A DNA stretch of 16,581 nucleotides from an uncultured Collinsella sp. (lineage in GTDB: Bacteria > Actinomycetota > Coriobacteriia > Coriobacteriales > Coriobacteriaceae): assembly GCA_900542945.1 (NCBI GenBank), contig UQPI01000049.1, positions 1 to 16,581 of the forward strand, read 5' to 3'. Positions 7,320 to 15,057 of the stretch are shown in pieces. The position numbers and the translations under genes are program-made. Within the stretch, counting starts at the first letter, position 1, and every line of letters begins with the position of its first letter. The notes beneath the pieces were generated by a model, which did not search any database, was not told where the DNA came from, and was given only the letters and a program-made list of their open reading frames with translations.

Positions 7320-7328
7320 TTGCCGCAT
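7305..7328 (-). CDS. tet leader peptide MRQGILK
   Basis: Eight codons including TAA, ATG at 7326-7328, with AAGGAG 9 nt upstream. The peptide MRQGILK is that found in leaders of tet(M)-class genes. Its last codons form one arm of the attenuator stem, so ribosome position on this ORF would control folding of the terminator. Its product is not expected to have a function of its own. Confidence 0.75.
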   Translation of the reverse strand: MRQGILK

Positions 7329-7358
7329 ATTGATAAACTCCTTTGCTTGGATTTTTAT

Positions 7359-7387
7359 AGTATAGCATATCAAATTCCCAAAAGCAA
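7359..7387 (-). promoter_or_regulatory. Promoter of the tet leader / ABC operon
   Basis: Minus-strand -35 TTGCTT (7382-7387), 17-bp spacer, and -10 TATACT (7359-7364) preceded by TGC (extended -10 form). It lies about 30 nt before the leader peptide. This appears to be the only strong promoter driving the chimera and both ABC genes. Confidence 0.65.
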
Positions 7388-7474
7388 CCCTGTTAAGATA
7401 AATTTTTTCTGTCACTGCACCGACTATCGTCAAGGGCGGCCGTGCAGGACGTGCGACCTATATAACATATCGAC

Positions 7475-7509
7475 AAAAAAGACCGCCGGCGCGGGGCGGC
7501 GCCGACGGT
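7475..7509 (-). terminator. Rho-independent terminator of the 96-aa gene
   Basis: Arms ACCGCCGGCGC (7482-7492) and GCGCCGACGGT (7499-7509), 11 bp with one G-U, then TTTTTT on the minus strand (7475-7480). It lies 27 nt past the stop codon and separates this gene from the tet-type promoter. Confidence 0.88.
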
Positions 7510-7535
7510 TGCGAGAGAATATCGATTGTTGGCTG

Positions 7536-7826
7536 TTAAGCAGCGACGGCCTCGTAGACCGTGGCGCCCGAGAAGCTGTCGTGCAGGCTCTTGCCGCAGA
7601 TCCAAGGCAGCTCGACGACCTCGCAGACCGTGTTGACCAGCTCGGAGCAGTCAGTAAAGTGCCCCTTATCGTTGAGGGCCTCGCAATCCTGAACACGCCA
7701 ATAGCCATCGGTGTGCGTAATGTAGTACTCGTGATCGTTGATCGACACGAAAGCGCGCGTCTTGGAACGCAACAGCTTCAGAAATCCTTCGAAGTCGGTC
7801 TCGACGACATCTCCAGCCTGGAACAT
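7536..7826 (-). CDS. Small protein of unknown function (96 aa)
   Basis: I do not recognise the family. The product is a soluble, mildly acidic 96-aa protein with no membrane segment or signal peptide, four cysteines (48, 60, 68, 77) and an aromatic stretch (DHEYYITHTDGYWRVQDC, 31-48) that reads like beta-strands. It starts with MFQAGDVVETDFEGF. The cysteines are not in CxxC pairs, so a zinc ribbon is unlikely. It is clearly a real gene: AGGAGG lies 7 nt before the ATG, codon use matches neighbours, and a strong terminator follows. Divergent from the nitroreductase, with a palindromic site between them. Confidence 0.75.
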   Translation of the reverse strand: MFQAGDVVETDFEGFLKLLRSKTRAFVSINDHEYYITHTDGYWRVQDCEALNDKGHFTDCSELVNTVCEVVELPWICGKSLHDSFSGATVYEAVAA

Positions 7827-7860
7827 GATGTTACCTCCTGGCCCGGCGCCACCATGGCGC

Positions 7861-7902
7861 GTTGATAAACGTTGGTACTCCTTTAGTAAAACCTTTATCA
7901 GA
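7861..7902 (-). repeat. Imperfect inverted repeat in the 96-aa gene leader
   Basis: On the minus strand GATAAAGGTT is followed 16 nt later by AACGTTTATC (one mismatch), giving a stem that displays AAAGGAG in its loop. A second start signal or a regulatory fold is possible; no ORF uses that SD. Confidence 0.3.
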
Positions 7903-7950
7903 GCTTATGCGCGCATCATTTAGGCAAATGGTAAAAACCGCAGGGTAGAC

Positions 7951-7973
7951 GGGATAAAACGTTTAATCATCCC
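7951..7973. promoter_or_regulatory. Palindromic operator-like site in a divergent promoter region
   Basis: GATAAAACGTTTAATC (7953-7968) is a 16-bp palindrome with one mismatched pair and a central CG, of LacI-operator form; GGG/CCC flank it. It shares GATAAAACGTTT with 1314-1325 upstream of ilvE. It lies between the divergent 96-aa gene and nitroreductase. Confidence 0.4.
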
Positions 7974-8116
7974 ACCGGTCTGTCACATTCTGGCTGAAGT
8001 TTTATGCAAACCAGCTTTTCCACTCGGTCGCTTGCATTGTTTGGGGCCGACGGCGCGATTACGGTTTTGGTTCGGCGGGTAAGAACGAGGCATCGAGACC
8101 AACGTCAGGAGGACAC

Positions 8117-8638
8117 ATGGAGACCATCGAGGCACTCATCCACCGCCGCAGCTGCCGCAAATACAGCGATCGCCCTGTCGAGGCCGAGAAGCTCGCACGC
8201 ATTATCGAAGCCGGCCAGTATGCGCCGAGCGGCATGGGACGCCAGCCGGTCACGTTCGTCGCCGTCACCGACCCCGCAACCGTCGAGCGCCTCTCGCAGC
8301 TCAACGCCCAGGCTATGGGTAGCGAGGGAGATCCCTTCTACGGCGCCAAGACCGTTGTGGTGGTACTCGTCGACCGCAGCGTGCCCACGCACCTGGAAGA
8401 CGGCTCACTCGCCATGGGCAACCTGCTCAACGCAGCCTATGCGCTGGGCGTCGATTCGTGTTGGATCCACCGCGCGCACGAGGTCTTTGACTCACCCGAG
8501 GGATTGGAACTGCTGGCCAAGTGGGGTCTGCCCGCCGACGGAAGCCTGCGCGGTGTGGGCAACTGTATTCTGGGCTATGCCGAAGACGTGCTTCCCCAGG
8601 CCAAACCCCGCCGCGACAACGTCGTGTACGTCAGGTAA
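8117..8638 (+). CDS. Nitroreductase-family flavoprotein
   Basis: 173-aa member of the FMN-dependent nitroreductase superfamily, cytosolic, typically dimeric, reducing nitro compounds, quinones or flavins with NAD(P)H. Visible features: N-terminal IHRRSCRKYSDRPV (8-21) with the phosphate-binding Arg cluster, QYAPSGMGRQPV (34-45), the central helix LAMGNLLNAAYALGVDSCWI (98-117), and C-terminal VGNCILGYA (147-155). At 173 aa it is of the short type found in anaerobes. The ATG at 8117 has AGGAGG 4 nt upstream. Monocistronic, divergent from the 96-aa gene. Substrate unknown. Confidence 0.92.
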   Translation: METIEALIHRRSCRKYSDRPVEAEKLARIIEAGQYAPSGMGRQPVTFVAVTDPATVERLSQLNAQAMGSEGDPFYGAKTVVVVLVDRSVPTHLEDGSLAMGNLLNAAYALGVDSCWIHRAHEVFDSPEGLELLAKWGLPADGSLRGVGNCILGYAEDVLPQAKPRRDNVVYVR

Positions 8639-8644
8639 TTAGTT

Positions 8645-8666
8645 CCGCCGTTCTAACGAACGGCGG
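8645..8666 (+). terminator. Hairpin directly after the nitroreductase
   Basis: CCGCCGTTC-TAAC-GAACGGCGG, a 9-bp perfect stem 6 nt past the stop codon. It is followed by CCCC, not T residues, so it may protect the mRNA end or be a factor-assisted terminator. Confidence 0.5.
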
Positions 8667-8681
8667 CCCCGCTGACGCTGC

Positions 8682-8781
8682 GCGAGCCGCATTCACGCCA
8701 ATCTGACGTTCAATTTCGAGGGCGCGACCAAAAGGTCAGCGCCCTCTCATTTCACGTCACCTTGGCACAAATGCGGCTCGC
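8682..8781. repeat. 12-bp inverted repeat enclosing a hairpin
   Basis: GCGAGCCGCATT (8682-8693) and AATGCGGCTCGC (8770-8781) are perfect reverse complements that enclose the strong hairpin at 8718-8746. The whole may fold as one cruciform or long RNA, or be a small palindromic intergenic element. Confidence 0.5.
8718..8746. terminator. Strong intergenic hairpin, likely terminator
   Basis: GAGGGCGC-GACC-AAAA-GGTC-A-GCGCCCTC: 12 paired bases with one bulged A, followed by TCATTTC on the plus strand. Probably ends nitroreductase transcripts. Confidence 0.55.
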
Positions 8782-8831
8782 TCGCTGTTGGCGACTGACA
8801 TCGAATGAACCGTTGTTGGCATTCGACACTT

Positions 8832-8866
8832 GGGCAGCTAAAAAGCCCGTCCCAAATTAGCCACCC
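8832..8866 (-). terminator. Inverted repeat after the membrane-protein gene
   Basis: Minus-strand GGGTGGCTAA and TTAGCTGCCC pair over 10 bp (two G-U), just beyond the stop codon at 8877. The loop contains GGGACGGGCTTTTT. Weak terminator candidate. Confidence 0.35.
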
Positions 8867-8876
8867 CACTCGCAAC

Positions 8877-9452
8877 TTATCTTGCCGATGGGGTTGTCGT
8901 CATTTCGTTCGTCTGGGTCGCTTCGGCTTCGCTGCCTTGTTCATCCTCGCCCTTTTGGGCATCGGCGATCGTTGCGGCAGCGGCAACAACGCCGCGCTGA
9001 GGCGCCACGCCCGTCTGGGCCTGAGCGCCCTCGACAAGCTCCGTGCCGGCATGCGCGAGCTCAGCAGACCCGAACATCGCACTCAGGTCGGCCCCGCCGC
9101 CGGCGTAACCAAGTGCCGCGAGCGCGATGGCGATTATCGCGGCAATGACCACGATCGGCACATAACGATGCCAGCCTGCGGGATTGAGGCCGCTACGGCG
9201 AGCAGCGCCACGGCTAATGAAGCCGAGCGTTCCATCGTGCTTGAGCTTTGACCCCACCACACGCTTACGGACCCACAGCGACGATTCGGCCTGCATGGCC
9301 AAGCGAGCGCTTGCCGAAGGATAGCCATATCTAGTGCGTTTGAACGAGCCGTCGAAGCCTGAGGCGCTTTTGCCCCACGTCCGCGAAGTCGTGCGACGGT
9401 TGACCGGCGCCGTGGGCTTTCGAGCCCGATTTGGTTTTGAAGTCTCCGTCAT
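8877..9452 (-). CDS. Single-pass membrane protein of unknown function
   Basis: I do not recognise a family. The 191-aa product has a strongly basic, Ser/Thr/Arg-rich N-terminal 95 residues (likely cytoplasmic), one membrane segment (YVPIVVIAAIIAIALAALGY, about 97-116), then an Ala/Gly/Glu-rich, low-complexity tail of about 75 residues that should lie outside the cell. The positive-inside rule supports an N-in/C-out topology. Start: ATG at 9452 with only a GGGGG-type SD; in-frame upstream ATG at 9485 lies inside the likely promoter, so 9452 is preferred. It follows the Fis-type regulator gene on the same strand with an 84-nt gap and may have its own promoter. An anti-regulator or envelope-linked partner role is possible but unproven. 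Confidence 0.65.
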   Translation of the reverse strand: MTETSKPNRARKPTAPVNRRTTSRTWGKSASGFDGSFKRTRYGYPSASARLAMQAESSLWVRKRVVGSKLKHDGTLGFISRGAARRSGLNPAGWHRYVPIVVIAAIIAIALAALGYAGGGADLSAMFGSAELAHAGTELVEGAQAQTGVAPQRGVVAAAATIADAQKGEDEQGSEAEATQTNEMTTTPSAR

Positions 9453-9496
9453 ACGCCCCCGCACGCCGTAACGCAATCGAATCATTACCGCTTTGG

Positions 9497-9505
9497 ACTG
9501 TAGCA
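9497..9505 (-). promoter_or_regulatory. Candidate extended -10 for the membrane-protein gene
   Basis: Minus-strand TGCTACAGT = extended TGN plus TACAGT (-10 at 9497-9502). It would start transcripts near 9490, about 37 nt before the ATG. No good -35 is visible, in keeping with an extended -10 promoter. Confidence 0.35.
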
Positions 9506-9536
9506 CACGCGCTGCATGCGGTCACGAGCGCCTCGC

Positions 9537-10754
9537 TCAGCGGTCGTCGTCCTTCAGCAAGCGCCACAGGGTCGTGCGGCTTATTCCCAGCACCTCGGCA
9601 GCGCGGGTCCGGTTGCCCTGAAGGTAGCCTACGACCAGCCGCGCGATGTCGCGTTCGGTATCGGTCAGTGGACGCAGGATATACAGGTCGCTGTCGAGCG
9701 TCGGAGTGCCAAAGGTTGCGGTTTTGATGACGTCTTCCTGGGCGAGCACCTCCTCCGCCACCGTGCGCTCCGCCACACCCGGCCCTACTAATATATAGAG
9801 TCGTTCCGAGACCTCGCGAAGCTGCAGATAGTTACGTGGCCAGCGATAGCCGTTGAGTGTCGAGGCAGCCTCCTCAGACATACTCGGAGCGGCAGTTCCA
9901 AAGACATCTGACAGATACGACAAATACTGCGCGACCTTTTTCGATGCGCCACCCTGCTCGGCAATCGCAGGCGCCACACTCACTGCGCACGCCAAGCGCT
10001 CGGTTACAAAAGCGGCCTGTTCGCTTTCGCCACCGCCCGGCATATCGTTTGCCGTCAGAACCACATGGCAACGCGCGGCCAGCGCCGTGTCGGTCATCGT
10101 AGAGACAAGCTCGCGCAGACGCTGCGGCGAAAGTGCATGCCAGCCGCCAATACAAAGGGTCAGCCCTGCCTGGAACAGCGGCGATTCCGAGCTTTTGAGC
10201 AGATGGCGCCAGCCGCGATCTGTGAGCTCGTCAAGTGCCACGGACACAAAGGGTTCGTCAGCATAAGGCCCATCCAGATAGAGGCGTTTTGCAATCTCTG
10301 CCTGGCCGGCACCCAGCTCGCCCTCCAACATGAGGGGCACGCCGCGGGCATAGCTTTCGCAGACGGGGCCAGAGACCGCAGCGGCACCCTCGACAATGCC
10401 GTACGCGCTTGCCTCGTAGCGCGCCTCGACCTCATCTGCGTTAAGCCACTCAATGCCCGCGTGTGCCGCCACACCGCGCACCTCGCGGATCACGACCACC
10501 CAAAGCGCGCCGTCTTCCTTGGCGACCGGACGCACCGTGAGGCTCAAGCGCCCTCCCGCATGCCCCATCACCAGGCGCGTGCCGTTGCCCACGCGCCCCA
10601 GGCGCTCGGCGACAAATGCCGCGACATCTTGCTCGAGCGCGACATCATCCATGGTCGAAATCGCCACGTGTCCATGCCCATCGATTGCCAACGCCGAGGC
10701 CCCGGCAGCAGCCAAGGCCTCGATCAAGATTTGTAGCTTGGCGTCACTGTTCAT
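9537..10754 (-). CDS. Regulator with degenerate AAA+ domain and Fis-type HTH
   Basis: 405-aa protein laid out like sigma-54 enhancer-binding proteins but with key parts gone. Residues 1-115 form a possible N-terminal sensory domain. The AAA+ remnant begins at LMLEGELGAGQAEIAKRLYL (141-160): this aligns with the Walker A GExGxGKE, but the ATP-binding Lys is Gln151. There is no GAFTGA loop, and the Walker B region reads LCIGGWHALSP (200-210), without the Asp-Glu pair. YRWPRNYLQLREV (303-315) matches the sensor II WPGNxREL. The C-terminus (367-402, GNRTRAAEVLGISRTTLWRLL) is a clear Fis-type helix-turn-helix. It probably binds DNA but cannot hydrolyse ATP or drive sigma-54. ATG at 10754 is preferred over GTG at 10778. 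It lies just upstream of the membrane protein, a possible partner or target. Confidence 0.8.
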   Translation of the reverse strand: MNSDAKLQILIEALAAAGASALAIDGHGHVAISTMDDVALEQDVAAFVAERLGRVGNGTRLVMGHAGGRLSLTVRPVAKEDGALWVVVIREVRGVAAHAGIEWLNADEVEARYEASAYGIVEGAAAVSGPVCESYARGVPLMLEGELGAGQAEIAKRLYLDGPYADEPFVSVALDELTDRGWRHLLKSSESPLFQAGLTLCIGGWHALSPQRLRELVSTMTDTALAARCHVVLTANDMPGGGESEQAAFVTERLACAVSVAPAIAEQGGASKKVAQYLSYLSDVFGTAAPSMSEEAASTLNGYRWPRNYLQLREVSERLYILVGPGVAERTVAEEVLAQEDVIKTATFGTPTLDSDLYILRPLTDTERDIARLVVGYLQGNRTRAAEVLGISRTTLWRLLKDDDR

Positions 10755-11019
10755 ATTGCGTCCCGTCCTCGACGCCACGACGCCACCGACGGCCGCGCGG
10801 GCGAGTGTTTCAAAATTGAACGATATTGCTCACCAAACACTATAGGGCAGAGGCCGCCGTCCTGCGAGTATATGAGTTGCCCCGCATCGCCATCCTGGCG
10901 GGGCGATAAGAGCTCTTCGGGACCTATAAACCTGCGGACAAGCCATACCCGCAAGAGCTCCTATCGCTCCACCGCAGGCATGCGCTCACCAGCATGCAGC
11001 ACGCAAATAAGCTACTTCT
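10755..11019. other. 265-bp intergenic region rich in inverted repeats
   Basis: No gene seen. It holds AGTGTTT/AAACACT (10804-10810 and 10835-10841), a GCCCCGC/GCGGGGC hairpin (10879-10885, 10898-10904), CGATAAGAGCTC/GAGCTCCTATCG (10904-10915, 10955-10966, one mismatch) and CCTGCGG/CCGCAGG (10931-10937, 10972-10978). The last two overlap in a pseudoknot-like order. It could hold the transporter's 3' structure, the regulator's operator, or a small RNA. Confidence 0.4.
10804..10841. promoter_or_regulatory. Spaced inverted repeat near the regulator promoter
   Basis: AGTGTTT and AAACACT with a 24-bp gap; the right arm overlaps TATAGT (10839-10844, minus), a -10 candidate for the Fis-type regulator gene about 85 nt away. 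Autoregulation is a reasonable guess. Confidence 0.3.
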
Positions 11020-12054
11020 CTACCAGATTCCCAGCACGTGCTGCATTCCCAAACTCATGCACGCAATGCCAATCCAGCAGCAAAAGCCCAATGCGATGGG
11101 CTTGCCGCCCTTTTTGACCAGCTCGACGATATCGGTATTAAAGCCAATAGCCGCCATGGCCATCACGATAAAGAACTTCGAAAGCTCCTTGATGGGCGCC
11201 GTAATGGACGCGGGAAGCTGAAGCACCGTGGTGATTACGCTCGCCAGCACAAAGAACAGCACAAACATGGGAAACGCGCGTTTAAGCGAGAACGTGCTTT
11301 TGGCGTCGCCGCCGGCCTTGCGCGCCAGATGCATCTGCCAGCATGCGAGAACCAACGTGATGGGAATAATGGCCAGCGTCCTGGTGAGCTTGACCACTGT
11401 GGCGCTTTCGAGCACATTGGCGCCGGGATGCATACTGTCCCAGGCGCTCGCCGCAGCCGTTACCGACGAGGTGTCGTTGATGGCGGTGCCAGCAAACAGG
11501 CCAAAGCCCTCGTTGGTCAGCCCGAGCATGCCGCCGAGCGTCGGAAACACGAGCGCCGCGATAACGTTAAACAGGAAGATGACCGAAATAGCCTGGGCAA
11601 TCTCACGATCGTCGGCATCGATGACGGGCGCGGTCGCGGCGATGGCAGAACCGCCGCAAATCGACGAACCCACACCCACGAGCGTCGCGATCTTGCCCGA
11701 CACGTTCATAACGCGGCAGAGCACGAAGGCGATGACAAGCGAGGTCGAGATCGTCGCCACGATAATCGGCAGCGACTGGGCGCCCTTGGACAGAATCTGG
11801 GAGAGGTTCATGCCAAAGCCAAGCAGGATGACCGCGTACTGCAAGACTTTTTTGGACGTATAGGTAACGCCGGCGGCGAGCTGTTCGCGACGATTCTTGG
11901 GAAAGACGAGCGCCAGGACCATGCCAAAGAGGATGGCAAATACCGGACCGCCGACCACCTCAATCTGTTTGCCGAGCAACGTCGCGGGGATGGCGACGAT
12001 CAGGCAGAACAAGACGCCCTTCCAGCGATCGCGTACGATATTTGCCAGTTGCAT
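11020..12054 (-). CDS. YeiH/UPF0324-family (putative sulfate exporter) membrane transporter
   Basis: 344-aa polytopic membrane protein of the YeiH/Cons_hypoth698 family. Family traits seen: about ten hydrophobic segments, an early GGPVFAILFGMVLAL (35-49), KVLQYAVILLGFGMNL, the GSSICGGSAIAATAPVI signature (about 128-144), the AGTAINDTSSVTAAAS stretch (about 188-203) and a C-terminal FNTDIVELVKKGGKPIALG. These proteins are annotated as sulfate exporters, but biochemical proof is thin; other small anions are possible. ATG at 12054 with AAGGAA about 6 nt upstream. It is divergent from a GntR/FCD regulator that is the obvious candidate to control it. No T-rich terminator found after the gene. Confidence 0.9.
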   Translation of the reverse strand: MQLANIVRDRWKGVLFCLIVAIPATLLGKQIEVVGGPVFAILFGMVLALVFPKNRREQLAAGVTYTSKKVLQYAVILLGFGMNLSQILSKGAQSLPIIVATISTSLVIAFVLCRVMNVSGKIATLVGVGSSICGGSAIAATAPVIDADDREIAQAISVIFLFNVIAALVFPTLGGMLGLTNEGFGLFAGTAINDTSSVTAAASAWDSMHPGANVLESATVVKLTRTLAIIPITLVLACWQMHLARKAGGDAKSTFSLKRAFPMFVLFFVLASVITTVLQLPASITAPIKELSKFFIVMAMAAIGFNTDIVELVKKGGKPIALGFCCWIGIACMSLGMQHVLGIW

Positions 12055-12210
12055 ATGGGATTCCTTCTTTCTATTTCACGTTTGCGACGGCTTATGATAC
12101 GGCAACATTGAGCACAGCCATGCGTAAACACAGACCAAGATGCCGCAATAGTTCTCGGGCAACAGTCGAATTACCCACCGCGGAGAGCTGATTCGCGGCA
12201 TAATTAACAG

Positions 12211-12222
12211 CTGACATATCAG
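12211..12222. promoter_or_regulatory. Inverted repeat in the transporter/GntR divergent region
   Basis: CTGA-CATA-TCAG lies 26 nt before the GntR start codon, between the divergent genes. Short spaced palindromes like this are typical GntR/FCD operators. Possible site for the adjacent regulator. Confidence 0.35.
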
Positions 12223-12247
12223 TGTGATAGAACGGTTGCGAGGCACT

Positions 12248-12949
12248 ATGGAAGAATCGATGCACGTCGGCGAGCAGGAAACGAGCCTACAGGACCAGTC
12301 CTACCACACCATTCGACGCAAAATCGTCTACCTGGACTACAAGCCGGGCGAAAAGCTGGGCGTAAAGCAGCTTTGCGACGACCTGGATATGGGGCGCACC
12401 CCTGTGCGCGAGGCGCTGGTGCGTCTGGCGCAAGAGGGCCTGGTGCGTACCGTGCCCCAAAGCGGCACCTATGTCTCGCCCATCAACCTCACTCTTGCCG
12501 AGAGCGCCTGCTACATTCGCGAGCACCTGGAAAAGCAGGTGATTGTGGAGTGCTGCGCCCGTGCCACCTCGGCAGGCATCGAGCAGCTCGACCGAGCCAT
12601 CGCGCTGCAGGAAAAGACCATGGCCGAGGAGGATCGCATCGGCTTCTTTTTAAGCGACAACCTTATGCACCGCATGATCTTTAGCATCGCGTGTCGCAGT
12701 ACCGTGTGGTCGTGGCTCGAGGCGACCAATGCCGACCTGGAGCGCTTCCGCTGGCTGCGCGCCGCCACGCAGACGCTCGATAATCAGGAGACTGTTAACG
12801 AGCACAAGCAAATCCGCCGCGCCATCGCCGGCCGCGACCCCATCGAGGCGAGTTTTTTGGTCAGCAAGCACCTGCACATGATGTTCCGTAACCAAACCGA
12901 GGTTCTGGACCAGTTCCCCGAGTACTTCGAGACCAGCAAGCTCCGCTAA
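12248..12949 (+). CDS. GntR-family transcriptional regulator, FCD (FadR) subfamily
   Basis: 233-aa ligand-responsive DNA-binding protein. An N-terminal winged HTH (about 14-78) shows SYHTIRRKIVYLDYKPGEKL, the recognition stretch DMGRTPVREALVRLAQEGLV, and the wing PQSGTYVSPI. The all-helical FCD domain (about 85-220) carries a likely metal/ligand site: D137 and H141 in SDNLMH, H186 in NEH, H208 in SKHLH, consistent with binding of a carboxylic acid through a metal ion. Start: ATG 12248 with GAGG 4 nt upstream; GTG at 12224 and ATG at 12260 are alternatives. It is divergent from the YeiH-type transporter, which suggests it regulates that gene and itself. Ligand unknown. Confidence 0.9.
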   Translation: MEESMHVGEQETSLQDQSYHTIRRKIVYLDYKPGEKLGVKQLCDDLDMGRTPVREALVRLAQEGLVRTVPQSGTYVSPINLTLAESACYIREHLEKQVIVECCARATSAGIEQLDRAIALQEKTMAEEDRIGFFLSDNLMHRMIFSIACRSTVWSWLEATNADLERFRWLRAATQTLDNQETVNEHKQIRRAIAGRDPIEASFLVSKHLHMMFRNQTEVLDQFPEYFETSKLR

Positions 12950-12958
12950 CCCGCCAAA

Positions 12959-12997
12959 TAGGGACAGGTTTATTTTGGCAGGTTTTATCTGGGCAAA
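12959..12997. repeat. REP-like element C, left copy (39-bp arm)
   Basis: A 39-bp sequence beginning TAGGGACAGGTTTATTTTGG, whose exact reverse complement occurs at 15344-15382. With the preceding CCCGCCAAATA it forms an imperfect hairpin (pairing with TTTTGGCAGG). It lies 9 nt past the GntR stop, between two convergent genes. Confidence 0.85.
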
Positions 12998-12999
12998 TG

Positions 13000-13036
13000 C
13001 AACAAGGCCCGGCTCCGCTGCAACGGAGCCGGGCCT
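13000..13036 (-). terminator. Rho-independent terminator after glmS
   Basis: Arms AGGCCCGGCTCCG (13005-13017) and CGGAGCCGGGCCT (13024-13036), a 13-bp perfect stem with a 6-nt loop. On the minus strand TGTTG follows, so the T tract is weak; the hairpin could also stop GntR transcripts from the other side. Confidence 0.75.
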
Positions 13037-13062
13037 CGGTCACTAGAACGGCGGAACAACAA

Positions 13063-14910
<1,848 letters not shown>

Positions 14911-15011
14911 AGGATAAATCCCTTCGTTCGCGTGACTGCAAGACGTCCACGCACAGGGGGCGCTGAGACGTATAACGTTCGAGTATTGTACTCACGCAAG
15001 CGCAAGCTGAT

Positions 15012-15044
15012 ATACCAGAAGTGGTATCTCAACTTAGATACCAC
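15012..15044. promoter_or_regulatory. TGGTAT/ATACCA inverted-repeat operators upstream of glmS
   Basis: ATACCA-GAAG-TGGTAT (15012-15027) is a perfect spaced palindrome and overlaps GTGGTATC-8nt-GATACCAC (15021-15044), a second one. The half-sites resemble the dre sites of GntR/HutC regulators NagR and DasR, which sense amino-sugar phosphates. This lies ~100 nt upstream of the glmS start, next to TACAAT (minus strand, ~14985-14990), a -10 candidate. Which regulator binds is inference. Confidence 0.5.
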
Positions 15045-15057
15045 CCGATGCACACAT

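Larger units (their letters stand above)
6996..7412 (-). other. Imported tet(M/O/W)-class promoter-leader-5' gene segment
   Basis: Contains, in order on the minus strand, a promoter, leader peptide MRQGILK, attenuator, a second stem-loop and the first 30 codons of a ribosomal-protection tet gene. The noncoding part is clearly more AT-rich than the surrounding GC-rich DNA. Its 3' edge is the fusion point near 6996; its 5' edge is judged from the composition change near 7400-7420 and is approximate. No insertion sequence or direct repeat was seen at either end, so the route of entry (illegitimate recombination after a tet gene inserted, or deletion of the rest of a Tn916-like insertion) is open. 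Confidence 0.7.

Noticed and set aside
11038..12111. 357-codon plus-strand frame opposite the YeiH-type gene
   Set aside because: Low-complexity Arg/His/Asp/Gly composition and no SD; antisense to a clear membrane transporter.
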